Shown here piece by piece: positions 1 to 7,871 of a DNA stretch of 64,000 nt (its first letter is position 1; each line of letters begins with the position of its first letter). The stretch covers positions 3,400,501 to 3,464,500 of the forward strand of contig NC_011071.1 in the NCBI RefSeq assembly GCF_000020665.1, given 5' to 3'. Origin of the DNA: Stenotrophomonas maltophilia R551-3 (GTDB lineage Bacteria; Pseudomonadota; Gammaproteobacteria; Xanthomonadales; Xanthomonadaceae). The translations under genes were made by a program, and so were the position numbers. The notes below the pieces were generated by a model. It worked only from the letters and a program-made list of their open reading frames with translations, was not told the origin of the DNA and did not search any database.

Positions 1-159
1 CTCACCTTCACCTGGAAGCCCGGCACCCAGCCGGTGCTGACCGGCAAGGCCACGGTCAAGCGCCTCGACTTCGGCGTTGGCGGCGGCGACTGGGCCGACA
101 CCAAGACCATTCCGGACGAAACCGCGATCAGCACGATCGTGAAGTTCGACGCGAAATAA
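1..159 (+). CDS. YceI-family periplasmic protein, C-terminal part
   Basis: The frame is open from the first base and ends at a TAA, giving the last 52 residues of a protein whose start lies before the window. The visible end has alternating hydrophobic and polar beta-strand segments (LTFTWKPG, ATVKRLDFGVG) and a GDWADTKTIPDE stretch, which resembles the C-terminal part of YceI-family lipocalin-like proteins that bind polyisoprenoids in the periplasm. The family call rests on this short tail only, so it is moderate. A GTAG-type inverted repeat begins 11 bases after the stop. Confidence 0.6.
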   Translation, partial: LTFTWKPGTQPVLTGKATVKRLDFGVGGGDWADTKTIPDETAISTIVKFDAK

Positions 160-169
160 GACGGGTGTG

Positions 170-236
170 CCGCCGGGCATGGCCCGGCGCTACCGCAGAA
201 CGGTGACACAGGGTAGCGCCGGGCCATGCCCGGCGG
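170..236. repeat. SMAG-type (GTAG) palindromic repeat, inverted pair
   Basis: Two mirror-image units, 170-193 ending in CTAC and 213-236 beginning with GTAG, are each a short GC-rich palindrome built on GCCGGGCATGGCCCGGC. They match the known Stenotrophomonas GTAG REP family in form. They lie between the end of the yceI-like gene and the convergent glutaredoxin-family gene, where such repeats commonly sit. Confidence 0.9.
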
Positions 237-238
237 AT

Positions 239-466
239 TCAACCCGCAGCCAGCCAGGCCTGAACCGTGGCCGCGTCGAACGGCCAGTCCAGCTCGCGGT
301 CAGCGCCCTCGTCACGCAGCACCGGCACCCGCGCGCCGTAGCGCGATTCCAGCGCCGGCTGGTCATCCAGGAATACCGATTCGAACTCCGGCGCCCGCGC
401 TTTGGCCAGTTCGGCCAGGGCCATGTCGCACAGGTGGCAGTCGTCACGCTGGATCAGGGTCAACAC
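239..466 (-). CDS. Glutaredoxin-family (thioredoxin-fold) protein
   Basis: A protein of 75 residues with a CHLC motif (CxxC) close to its N terminus, after the strand VLTLIQRDD, and later a VPVLRDEG segment that contains the cis-proline region of thioredoxin folds. This matches the small glutaredoxin-like (DUF836) family, which is thought to take part in thiol redox reactions in the cytoplasm. The start chosen is a GTG, because GGGAG lies 7 bases upstream of it. The frame stays open further upstream, but that part overlaps the start of the divergent sdaA gene. A TTG directly after the GTG is a possible alternative start. Confidence 0.8.
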   Translation of the reverse strand: MLTLIQRDDCHLCDMALAELAKARAPEFESVFLDDQPALESRYGARVPVLRDEGADRELDWPFDAATVQAWLAAG

Positions 467-505
467 CGGTTGGGCTCCCGTGGTGGAAATGCTGCGCCGC
501 AGCCA

Positions 506-532
506 TTGAAGTGCGGCGTGAACCGCTAGAAT
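506..532 (+). promoter_or_regulatory. Candidate sdaA promoter
   Basis: TTGAAG at 506-511 and TAGAAT at 527-532 lie 15 bases apart, 35 bases before the sdaA start. The -10 is good; the spacing is short, so the call is tentative. Confidence 0.35.
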
Positions 533-566
533 AGCGGTCTCTTCCGGTACCCGCAGTACGGCAACC

Positions 567-1949
567 ATGGCTGTCAGCACGTTCGACGTTTTCAAGATCG
601 GCATTGGCCCGAGCTCCTCGCACACCGTCGGGCCGATGAAGGCCGCCGAGCGATTCATCCACCGCTGGCTGCTCGACCCGGGCCGCCTGCACGAGGTCGC
701 GCGCATCCGTGCCGACGTCTACGGATCGCTGGCGCTGACCGGCCGCGGCCATGGTACCGACAAGGCGATCCTGCTCGGCCTGGAAGGGCAGCGGCCGAAC
801 CTGATCGACCCGGACATCATCCCGGCGACGCTGGAGCGCATCCGCAGCAGCAAGCGCATCCAGCTGATGGGCCAGCACGAGATCGCCTTCGACGAGAAGC
901 GCGACCTCGGCATGAACAAGCGCCAGAAGCTGCCGTACCACACCAACGGCATGCGCTTCACCGCGTACAACGCCGACGACGAAGTGCTCGCCACCCGCGA
1001 TTACTACTCGGTCGGCGGTGGCTTCGTGGTCAACCAGGACGACGCGGCTGATGACCGCATCGTGCCCGACGAAACCCCGCTGCCTTACCCGTTCAAGAGC
1101 GGCGACGAGCTGCTGGCGCAGACCGCGCGCAGCGGCCTGAGCATCGCCCAGCTGATGTTCGAGAACGAGAAGTGCTGGCGCAGCGAAGACGAGATCCGCG
1201 CCAACCTGCGCGAGATCTGGAGCGCGATGCAGTCGTGCGTCAGCCGCGGGATCCGCGAAGAAGGCGTGCTGCCGGGTGGCTTGAAGGTGGGCCGTCGTGC
1301 ACCGGCGCTGTACCGCGAGCTGTCGTCGAAGCCGGAAGCGGCGATGCGCGATCCGCTGACCACGCTGGACTGGGTCAATCTGTATGCGCTGGCGGTGAAC
1401 GAGGAAAACGCGGCCGGTGGCCGCGTAGTGACCGCACCGACCAACGGTGCAGCCGGCGTACTGCCTGCGGTGCTGCATTACTTCGACCGTTTCTGCCCGG
1501 GCGCGAACGAGCAGCGCGTGTTCGACTTCCTGTTGACCTCGGCGGCGATCGGCATCCTGTACAAGGAAAACGCCTCGATCTCCGGCGCCGAAGTCGGCTG
1601 CCAGGGCGAAGTGGGCGTAGCCTGTTCGATGGCGGCCGGTGGCCTGGTGGCGGCGCTGGGTGGCAACCCCAGCCAGATCGAGAATGCTGCGGAAATCGGC
1701 ATGGAGCACAACCTCGGCCTGACCTGCGACCCAATCGGCGGCCTGGTGCAGATTCCGTGCATCGAGCGCAACGCGATGGGTGCGGTGAAGGCGATCAATG
1801 CCTCGCGCATGGCGATGCGTGGCGACGGCAAGCACAAGGTGTCACTGGACAAGGTGATCAAGACCATGCGCGATACCGGCCGCGACATGCAGGACAAGTA
1901 CAAGGAAACCAGCCGCGGTGGCCTGGCGGTGAACGTCATCGAGTGCTGA
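567..1949 (+). CDS. sdaA: L-serine ammonia-lyase (L-serine deaminase)
   Basis: This 460-residue enzyme converts L-serine to pyruvate and ammonia using an oxygen-sensitive [4Fe-4S] cluster. The single-chain form is seen: the N-terminal [10 protein letters not shown] motif of the beta domain lies near residue 15, and the alpha domain carries the cysteine-bearing stretches [16 protein letters not shown] and [19 protein letters not shown], whose cysteines are expected to hold the cluster. The length fits the family. It stands alone on the plus strand, divergent from the glutaredoxin-family gene and followed by an inverted repeat, so it is probably monocistronic. The assignment is firm; which paralogue name applies (sdaA or sdaB) cannot be decided here. 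Confidence 0.95.
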   Translation: MAVSTFDVFKIGIGPSSSHTVGPMKAAERFIHRWLLDPGRLHEVARIRADVYGSLALTGRGHGTDKAILLGLEGQRPNLIDPDIIPATLERIRSSKRIQLMGQHEIAFDEKRDLGMNKRQKLPYHTNGMRFTAYNADDEVLATRDYYSVGGGFVVNQDDAADDRIVPDETPLPYPFKSGDELLAQTARSGLSIAQLMFENEKCWRSEDEIRANLREIWSAMQSCVSRGIREEGVLPGGLKVGRRAPALYRELSSKPEAAMRDPLTTLDWVNLYALAVNEENAAGGRVVTAPTNGAAGVLPAVLHYFDRFCPGANEQRVFDFLLTSAAIGILYKENASISGAEVGCQGEVGVACSMAAGGLVAALGGNPSQIENAAEIGMEHNLGLTCDPIGGLVQIPCIERNAMGAVKAINASRMAMRGDGKHKVSLDKVIKTMRDTGRDMQDKYKETSRGGLAVNVIEC

Positions 1950-1986
1950 GCTCGACCGGGCTCGGCGCGATGGCGCCGGGCCACAG

Positions 1987-2073
1987 GTAGAGTCAACTGT
2001 TAGTCGACTATCGCGCGCAGCGCGGGTTTTTCGCGGTCTGATCGAAGAGCAGTCGACTGCCAGTCGACTCTAC
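1987..2073. repeat. GTAG-type palindromic repeat, inverted pair
   Basis: GTAG opens a unit at 1987-2011 (AGTCGACT palindrome) and a mirror unit at 2048-2073 ends in CTAC. Palindrome sequence differs from the GCCGGGC subfamily at 170-236, but the GTAG termini and paired layout are the same. A further small hairpin (CGCGCGCAGCGCG) lies between the units. Confidence 0.75.
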
Positions 2074-2152
2074 CCCGTTGTCCCTGGCCGGTCGGACGAC
2101 ACCATCACCGCGTTCCGGTTAGGCTCGGGGCTCCCTCGCCCCGGATTACCCC

Positions 2153-3148
2153 ATGCGCGTGATCGCCACTGCCCTGCTTGCCTGCCTGTCGTTGCCGGCC
2201 CTGGCCGCGCCCACTTACGGGCCGCGGCTGGAGGGTTTCGACTACGGCTATCCAGTCAAGACGTTCGCGCTGGAATCACAGCGGCAGCCTGTGGAGATGG
2301 CCTATCTGGATGTCCTGCCCAAGCGCCGCGCCATCGGTGTGGTGGTACTGCTGCACGGCAAGAATTTCTGCGCAGCCACCTGGCAACAGACCATCGCGCC
2401 GCTGCTGAACGCCGGTTACCGGGTCATCGCGCCCGACCAGGTGGGCTTCTGCAAGTCCAGCAAGCCCGAGCGCTACCAGTACTCGTTCGCGCAGCTGGCG
2501 GCCAACACCCATGCGCTGCTGCAGCAGTTGCAACTGGAGGACATGCCGGTGCATCTGGTCGGCCATTCGATGGGCGGCATGCTGGCGGTGCGCTATGCGC
2601 TGATGTACCCGCAGGACCTGCGCAGTCTGTCACTGGTCAACCCGATCGGACTGGAAGACTGGAAGGCGCTGGGCGTGCCATGGCGCAGCGTGGATACGTG
2701 GTACGCCGGCGAAATGAAAACCAGCTACGACAGCATCCGCCGCTACCAGCTGGACGTGTACTACGACAGCCAATGGAAGCCGGTTTATGAAACCTGGGCG
2801 AGGATGCAGTCGGGCATGTACGAAGGCCCCGGCAAGCAGGCCGTCGCGTGGAGCCAGGCCCTGGCCTCGGACATGGTGTTCAACCAGCCGGTGGTCTACG
2901 AGCTGAAGAACCTGCAGGTGCCGACCACGCTGTTCATCGGCCAGAAGGACCGCACCGCGATCGGCCGTGACCTGGCGCCGCCGGAACTGAAGGCAACGCT
3001 GGGCAACTATCCGGTGCTGGGCAAGGCAGCGGCGGCGGCGATTCCCGGTGCGACGCTGGTCGAGTTCGCCGAGCTGGGCCATTCGCCGCAGGTGCAGGAC
3101 CCGAAGCAGTTCAATGCGGCGTTGTTGAAGGCGTTGGAGTCGCGTTGA
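2153..3148 (+). CDS. Secreted alpha/beta hydrolase
   Basis: A 331-residue protein beginning with a typical signal peptide (residues 1-19, cut expected after ALA). The mature part is an alpha/beta hydrolase: the oxyanion segment LLHGKNF lies near residue 67, the nucleophile elbow GHSMGG places the serine at 139, an acid candidate is in GQKDRT, and the histidine is in LGHSPQ near the end. These are established features of the superfamily; the substrate (ester, lactone or epoxide) cannot be read from the sequence. The export signal suggests action in the periplasm or outside the cell. The gene stands between two GTAG repeats and is probably transcribed alone. Confidence 0.85.
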   Translation: MRVIATALLACLSLPALAAPTYGPRLEGFDYGYPVKTFALESQRQPVEMAYLDVLPKRRAIGVVVLLHGKNFCAATWQQTIAPLLNAGYRVIAPDQVGFCKSSKPERYQYSFAQLAANTHALLQQLQLEDMPVHLVGHSMGGMLAVRYALMYPQDLRSLSLVNPIGLEDWKALGVPWRSVDTWYAGEMKTSYDSIRRYQLDVYYDSQWKPVYETWARMQSGMYEGPGKQAVAWSQALASDMVFNQPVVYELKNLQVPTTLFIGQKDRTAIGRDLAPPELKATLGNYPVLGKAAAAAIPGATLVEFAELGHSPQVQDPKQFNAALLKALESR

Positions 3149-3158
3149 GATTGCGGGT

Positions 3159-3220
3159 CCGCCGGGCATGGCCCGGCGCTACCTGCGAGCGGGGTTGGTA
3201 GCGCCGGGCCATGCCCGGCG
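3159..3220. repeat. SMAG-type (GTAG) palindromic repeat, inverted pair
   Basis: A CTAC-ending unit at 3159-3182 and a GTAG-beginning unit at 3198-3220, nearly identical in sequence to the pair at 170-236. It fills the gap between the convergent hydrolase and hom genes. Confidence 0.9.
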
Positions 3221-3238
3221 AGCGCAGCAGCAGGGACG

Positions 3239-4306
3239 TCAACCCACGATCCGCAGCACGTCATCCAGCAGCGCGGCCGCAGTGACTTCCGCGCCCGCGC
3301 CCGGCCCCTGGATCAACAACGGCTGGCGCTGATAGCGATCGCTGTGGATCGCTACCCGGTTGTCGGTGCCCGCGCCCTGTGCCAGCGGATGATCGGCCGG
3401 CAGCTCGCGCAGGCCTACCTGCGCACCGTTGCCATCAACGCGACCGACAAAACGCAACACACGCCCGTTGTCGCGTGCCTGCTGCCAGCGCGCCTGCAGC
3501 GGCGCATCCAGCTGTTCCAGCGCAGCCACCGCATCCTCCAGCGGCAACGCTGCCAGTGTTTCCGGCACCAGCGAATCCACCTGCACCTGCGAAGCATCCA
3601 GCGCCAGCCCGCTGCTGCGGGCCAGGATCAGCAGCTTGCGGCGCACATCCTCGCCGGACAGGTCCAGGCGTGGGTCGGGTTCGGTGTAGCCCGCCGCCAG
3701 CGCTTCGCGCACCGCCGCCGAGAACGGCGCTTGGCCGTCATAGCGATGGAACAGCCAGGCCAGCGAACCGGACAGCACGCCCTCGATGGCGTGGATGTGG
3801 TCGCCACCGGCTACCAGCGCGCGCAGGCTGCTCAGCAACGGCAGGCCCGCGCCCACCGTGGCGCTGTCGCCGTAGCGCGCACCGCTGTCGGCACAGCTCT
3901 CTGCAATGGCCTGTGCGCGTGCCAGCTGCGCGCCACGACCCAGCTTGTTGGCAGTCACCACGTGCACACCGCGTGCCAGCCACTGCACGTGACGCGCGGC
4001 GACGTCTTCACTGGCGGTCGCATCGACAACCACGTCGCCACGCTCCAGCCCTTCGGCACTGGCCCATGGCGGCGAGTTCTGGCCATCACGCGGCGCACGC
4101 CGCGCCAGTTCCAGCGGCAGCGCCAGATCACGATCGATCGCCAGCGCGGTGCGCGAATTGGCCAGCCACTGCACGCTGGGCAGCTCAAGCCCGCGCGCCT
4201 GCAATGCCTGGTAGCGCTGCACGAAGGCCGAACCAACCGTGCCCGTGCCGAGCAGCGCCAGGCGCCCCGCGCCCAGCGCAGGAATGTCAGCGGCGAGTGC
4301 GCTCAT
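3239..4306 (-). CDS. hom: Homoserine dehydrogenase
   Basis: A 355-residue enzyme reducing aspartate semialdehyde to homoserine, the branch point towards methionine and threonine. The N terminus has the nucleotide-binding loop GTGTVGSAFVQRY (residues 18-30), followed by VTANK and EGVLSGS, both typical of homoserine dehydrogenases, and EPDPRLDLSGEDVRRKLL in the catalytic domain. There is no N-terminal aspartokinase domain and no C-terminal ACT domain, so allosteric control by threonine is not evident. It is the last gene of metX-metB-hom, overlapping metB by 4 bases, and is therefore expected to follow the SAM-I riboswitch upstream of metX. This ties homoserine supply to methionine demand. Confidence 0.93.
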   Translation of the reverse strand: MSALAADIPALGAGRLALLGTGTVGSAFVQRYQALQARGLELPSVQWLANSRTALAIDRDLALPLELARRAPRDGQNSPPWASAEGLERGDVVVDATASEDVAARHVQWLARGVHVVTANKLGRGAQLARAQAIAESCADSGARYGDSATVGAGLPLLSSLRALVAGGDHIHAIEGVLSGSLAWLFHRYDGQAPFSAAVREALAAGYTEPDPRLDLSGEDVRRKLLILARSSGLALDASQVQVDSLVPETLAALPLEDAVAALEQLDAPLQARWQQARDNGRVLRFVGRVDGNGAQVGLRELPADHPLAQGAGTDNRVAIHSDRYQRQPLLIQGPGAGAEVTAAALLDDVLRIVG

Positions 4307-5538
4307 GCATCCACCACCTGTTTGCGGCGCGCAGCCGCATCGATCACGGCTTCGGCGCGCTGCAGCGCTGCGCCGAGATCCGCCAGCAGGTCACGCTCGG
4401 CCTCGATGCCGACCGACAGGCGCAGCAGGCCTTCGCTGATGCCGGCGGCCGCGCGCGCTTCGGCGGTCATCGCCGCATGGGTCATGGTGGCCGGATGCGC
4501 GATCAGGCTTTCGACGCCACCCAGCGATTCGGCCAGGGTGAAGCAACGCAGGCCGTCGACGAAGGCGCGCACAGCGGCATGCGGATCGTCACCGGCACAG
4601 CCTGCCAGTTCGAACGACAGCATCGCGCCGAAGCCACTCTGCTGGCGAGCGGCGATGGCATGGCCCGGATGATCTGCCAGGCCCGGGTAGTAGACCGCGC
4701 CGACCGCCGGATGCTGATCCAGCAGGGCCACGATCGAGGCGGTGTTCTCCTGGTGCACGCGCAGGCGCGCATCCAGCGTGCGCAGGCCACGCAGGGTCAG
4801 GAAAGCATCGAACGGCGAACCGGTCAGGCCCAGCGCATTGCCCCACCACACCAGCTGCTCATGCAGTGCCGGATCACGCGCGATCACCGCACCGCCGACC
4901 ACATCACTGTGGCCGTTGATGTACTTGGTGGTCGAATGCAGCACCAGGTCCGCGCCGAACGACAGCGGTTGTTGCAGCGCCGGCGACAGGAAGGTGTTGT
5001 CGACCACCACCAGCGCACCAGCCTTGTGTGCCGCCTCGATGACGAAGCGCAGGTCGGTGATGCGCAGCAGCGGGTTGGACGGCGTTTCCACCAGCACCAG
5101 CTTCGGCTGGGTGGCCAATGCCTGCGCCAGCGCGCGCGGATCGGTCAGATCGGCGGTGACCAGCTCAAAGTGGCCCTTCTTCGCCAGCGCATTGAACAGG
5201 CGCCAGCTGCCGCCGTAGGCATCGTGCGGCACCACCAGGGTGTCGCCAGGCTGCAGCAGCGCGTTCAGCACCAGGTTGATCGCGCCCATGCCGGTGGCGG
5301 TAATGACGCCGCCGGCGCCGCCCTCCAGTTCCGCCAGCGCCTCGCCCAGAAGGTCACGGGTCGGGTTGCCACTGCGCGTGTAGTCGTACTGGCGCTTGTT
5401 GCCGAAGCCTTCAAAGCTGAAGTTCGACGACAGCACGATCGGCGGCGTGACCGCTCCATGCGCGGTGTCACGATCGATGCCGGCGCGGACGGCGGCGGTG
5501 GTGCGACTACAGGACGGCTCGTTGGCGTGCAGGCTCAT
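4303..5538 (-). CDS. metB: Cystathionine gamma-synthase / O-acylhomoserine (thiol)-lyase
   Basis: A 411-residue PLP enzyme of the Cys/Met metabolism family. It joins activated homoserine to cysteine (giving cystathionine) or to sulfide. The PLP lysine is K205 in the LHSTTKYINGH motif, and VVVDNTFLSP, which holds the cofactor-binding aspartate, lies before it; ETPSNPLL is also typical. The chain is close to the family's usual 380-430 residues. It overlaps metX by 4 bases upstream and hom by 4 bases downstream, so the three are translated from one message. MetB and MetZ/MetY-type activities cannot be told apart by motif alone; the name metB is the more likely of the two. Confidence 0.88.
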   Translation of the reverse strand: MSLHANEPSCSRTTAAVRAGIDRDTAHGAVTPPIVLSSNFSFEGFGNKRQYDYTRSGNPTRDLLGEALAELEGGAGGVITATGMGAINLVLNALLQPGDTLVVPHDAYGGSWRLFNALAKKGHFELVTADLTDPRALAQALATQPKLVLVETPSNPLLRITDLRFVIEAAHKAGALVVVDNTFLSPALQQPLSFGADLVLHSTTKYINGHSDVVGGAVIARDPALHEQLVWWGNALGLTGSPFDAFLTLRGLRTLDARLRVHQENTASIVALLDQHPAVGAVYYPGLADHPGHAIAARQQSGFGAMLSFELAGCAGDDPHAAVRAFVDGLRCFTLAESLGGVESLIAHPATMTHAAMTAEARAAAGISEGLLRLSVGIEAERDLLADLGAALQRAEAVIDAAARRKQVVDA

Positions 5539-6566
5539 GCGGACTCTCCAGAAGTGCGGAAGGCGGTGGCGAGGATCGCGTCGATGCGATCGGTTTCTTT
5601 GAGGAAGGCGTCGTGGCCGTAGGGCGAGCGCAGCACGCGCAGGCTGCCGCGCGGGCCCAGCCCTTCGACCAGGCCGACCAGATCGGCCAGCGGCACCAGG
5701 CGGTCGCCCTCCACGGCCACCACCACGGTCGGTGGCAGGATCGCGGTCGGATCAACGCGGTGCAGGTCGATCGATTCGGACAGGCGCAGGTAGGCGGTCA
5801 CCGGCGTGCGCGCGACGTACTGCGCGCCGGCCGCATCGAGATAGTCTTCGGCAGCCACACGCACGCGGCCATTGATGACTTCCGGCGCGGCATCGAAGCG
5901 CTCGCCGAATTCTTCCGGCGTACGGTAGCTGAGCATTGCGAACTGCCGCGCCAGGGCAAGGCCGTGGTCTTCACCGCACTGCAGCTGGCCGAGCGCGACG
6001 GCGCGGCGCTGCAGCGCACGCCAGGCGGCGGCATACGGATGCGGGCGATGTGCACCGCTGGCCAGCACCAGCTGGCGCACTCGCGCGCGGTGACGGATCG
6101 CGAACTGCTGGCCGACCAGCGCGCCATAGGAATAGCCAACGAACGCCTTCAGCGCGCGGATGCCGAGATGGTCCAGCAGCAGCGCCAGTGCATCGGCCTG
6201 GTCGGCGGTATCGATCGGCACATCCAGTGCACCGTCGGCACCGATGAAATCGAAGGCCAGTACACGCAGCTGCTGTGGATCCAGCGCGCGCCCGCTGCCG
6301 ACCAGATCTTCGGCCCAGCCCTTCTCGCTGAACTGTGCATTGGACGCCACGTGGCGATGGGCGGAAATGCCACCGGCCAGCACCACCACCTGCGCATTGG
6401 CCGGGCCGACCCACTCATAGCGCAGGCGCACCGGGCTGGAGCCGGCGTGACGCATCGACAGCACCGCGGCGAACTCACCGCGCTCGGCATGCACGCGGTC
6501 CTCGACCGGCACGCTGACGGGGACAAAGGGTTCGGGGCGAATGGCGGTACTGGCGGCGAAGCTCAT
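5535..6566 (-). CDS. metX: Homoserine O-acyltransferase (MetX family)
   Basis: A 343-residue alpha/beta-hydrolase-fold acyltransferase that activates homoserine in methionine synthesis. The nucleophile is S146 in GYSYG; the later GDRLVPL and GHDAFLKE segments hold the aspartate and histidine of the triad. MetX proteins use acetyl-CoA or succinyl-CoA; several Xanthomonadaceae members are reported to succinylate, so the donor is left open. The ATG at 6566 begins the conserved part; an ATG further upstream (6650) lies inside the leader hairpin and is not favoured. It is the first gene of metX-metB-hom, under a SAM-I riboswitch. No strong Shine-Dalgarno is seen before the ATG, which may matter for control. 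Confidence 0.88.
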   Translation of the reverse strand: MSFAASTAIRPEPFVPVSVPVEDRVHAERGEFAAVLSMRHAGSSPVRLRYEWVGPANAQVVVLAGGISAHRHVASNAQFSEKGWAEDLVGSGRALDPQQLRVLAFDFIGADGALDVPIDTADQADALALLLDHLGIRALKAFVGYSYGALVGQQFAIRHRARVRQLVLASGAHRPHPYAAAWRALQRRAVALGQLQCGEDHGLALARQFAMLSYRTPEEFGERFDAAPEVINGRVRVAAEDYLDAAGAQYVARTPVTAYLRLSESIDLHRVDPTAILPPTVVVAVEGDRLVPLADLVGLVEGLGPRGSLRVLRSPYGHDAFLKETDRIDAILATAFRTSGESA

Positions 6567-6602
6567 GGCGGGATCCGGTTGGGGAATCGGCCATCGAGCC
6601 TT

Positions 6603-6650
6603 CGCGGGGCCCGCGTTCGAGATGCACGTGCGGTGCATGGTTCGAACCAT
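6603..6650 (-). promoter_or_regulatory. Hairpins between SAM riboswitch and metX (expression platform)
   Basis: Directly after the aptamer, 6615-6647 folds as an interrupted stem (GTTCGA...TCGAAC outside, GATGCAC/GTGCAT inside), followed by the palindrome CGCGGGGCCCGCG at 6603-6615. The first stem begins within the 3' strand of aptamer helix P1 (6647-6651), so the two structures compete. No run of U follows, which argues against a simple intrinsic terminator; control of translation or of Rho access is more likely. The mechanism is inference. Confidence 0.5.
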
Positions 6651-6759
6651 CTTTCGGTGGACGCCAGGGTCCCCGCAGGATTTGGCACCTACGCAGTCGC
6701 TTGCGCGCCTGCGGGCTGCCCCGGCTTCAAAGGGCCTGTCCCTCTGCCGGTCTCGATGG
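6647..6759 (-). promoter_or_regulatory. SAM-I (S-box) riboswitch
   Basis: On the minus strand the conserved SAM-I blocks appear in the right order: AGAGGGACAGGCCC, then TTTGAAGCCGGGGCAGCC, then GGTGCCAAATCCTGCGGGG, then CGAAAGATGG. Helix P1 closes with CCATC (6755-6759) against GATGG (6647-6651), giving an aptamer of 113 bases. The family binds S-adenosylmethionine and switches off methionine genes when SAM is plentiful. It precedes metX by 80 bases and should control metX-metB-hom. Confidence 0.93.
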
Positions 6760-6766
6760 TGGAGCT

Positions 6767-6795
6767 ACGATGCCAGCCTCTTTCGGGACTGTCAA
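6767..6795 (-). promoter_or_regulatory. Promoter of the metX-metB-hom operon
   Basis: Perfect -35 TTGACA (minus strand, 6790-6795), 17-base spacer, weak -10 CATCGT (6767-6772). The start predicted from this spacing falls at about 6760, exactly where riboswitch helix P1 begins. Confidence 0.6.
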
Positions 6796-6911
6796 TCCTT
6801 TCATGCGGATAAAGCGATGAATATTTTCAGCCCAGCTGTGCGAAGGCGGTCGCGGTCGTCCCGTTCAGGATCGGCTACAGTCCCGGCGGCCCCTACCCGC
6901 TGGAACCGCTG

Positions 6912-7805
6912 ATGCCGCGCCTGCCCCTGACCTGCCTGTTGTTGTCCCTGCTGGCAAGCGCGACGGCAAGCGCCGGCGACTGGCGCCAGGGGTGGGGACT
7001 GGTGCCCAAGTCCGCCCCGGCCGCTCCGCCCCCCCGTGGCGAGACCGCCCAGAGCGCCGCGCCGATGGCCCAGCTGCGCCTGCAGCCGATCGGCCAGCAG
7101 TGGCAGGCCCGGATCGACAATGCCCTGGCCGGGCCACTGCAGGTCGAGCTGCGCGCCGCGCCCGGACACCCTGTCGAGGGCCTGCCGGTACAGTCGCTTA
7201 TCCAGGGCGACAGCAGCCTGGTCGTCGGCCACCTGCCCGCGCCGGTCAACGGCCGCACCTTGGACCTGCGCCTGCGGTCGGTTCCGGGCAACCCGGCCGC
7301 GCAGGCCGAGGATGTGGCCTACCGCCTGCCGTTCGATGACGCCCGTCCGCGCGTGGACCAGGCACCACAGGGCCGTTTCAGCCATGATGACGAGGAGAAC
7401 CGCGACGCGGTCGACTTCGCACTGCCGGAGGGCACGCTGGTGCTGGCCGCGCGCGAGGGCACGGTGATGCAGATCCAGGACGGCTTCCATGGCAACGGCC
7501 TGGATCGTGAACGCGATGGTGCCCGCGCAAACTTCATCCGCGTGCTGCACAGCGACGGCAGCATGGCCCTGTACGGCCATCTGCAGGCCGGTGGTATGCG
7601 TGTGCGCCGTGGCCAGGCAGTGGGCATCGGACAGCCGATCGGCCTGTCCGGCAACAGTGGCTTCAGCAGCGCGCCGCACCTGCACTTCGTGGTGCAGGTC
7701 AACCGCGGCATGGGCCTGCGCTCGTTGCCGGCACGCATCTTCGCCGAGCAGGGCCAGCTGCAGTTCGCCCGCCAGGGCGAGGCCGGCGGCGGCACCGGGC
7801 GCTGA
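6912..7805 (+). CDS. Exported M23-family peptidase
   Basis: A 297-residue protein with a signal peptide (hydrophobic LPLTCLLLSLLASATASA, residues 4-21). The C-terminal half is a peptidase M23 / LytM domain: the first metal site is in the HDDEENRDAVDF region, followed by the glycine-rich barrel segments and the HLHF motif near residue 257. M23 enzymes cut peptidoglycan cross-links, or act as inactive activators of amidases. Here the first motif is longer than the usual HxxxD spacing, so activity is not certain. The N-terminal half looks like a beta-rich accessory domain. Location is expected to be periplasmic. It is divergent from the metX operon and followed at 67 bases by prfC. Confidence 0.85.
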   Translation: MPRLPLTCLLLSLLASATASAGDWRQGWGLVPKSAPAAPPPRGETAQSAAPMAQLRLQPIGQQWQARIDNALAGPLQVELRAAPGHPVEGLPVQSLIQGDSSLVVGHLPAPVNGRTLDLRLRSVPGNPAAQAEDVAYRLPFDDARPRVDQAPQGRFSHDDEENRDAVDFALPEGTLVLAAREGTVMQIQDGFHGNGLDRERDGARANFIRVLHSDGSMALYGHLQAGGMRVRRGQAVGIGQPIGLSGNSGFSSAPHLHFVVQVNRGMGLRSLPARIFAEQGQLQFARQGEAGGGTGR

Positions 7806-7819
7806 CCGGCCCCGGCCGG

Positions 7820-7825
7820 TATAAT
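7820..7825 (+). promoter_or_regulatory. Candidate -10 box for prfC
   Basis: A perfect TATAAT 46 bases before the prfC ATG. No convincing -35 is seen at 16-18 bases upstream; a GTAATA-independent weak promoter or read-through from the M23 gene are both possible. Confidence 0.4.
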
Positions 7826-7871
7826 CGGGCGCTTATCTCTTTGAAAAGCGCCCCGGGCGGGCGCCACTGCC

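Noticed and set aside
6615..6650. tRNA-like GGTTCGAACC in the metX leader
   Set aside because: There is no acceptor stem, anticodon arm or D arm around it. It is part of an interrupted palindrome after the SAM-I aptamer.
6566..6650. An upstream ATG at 6650 as the metX start
   Set aside because: It lies in the riboswitch P1/hairpin region and the extra residues are unlike MetX N termini.
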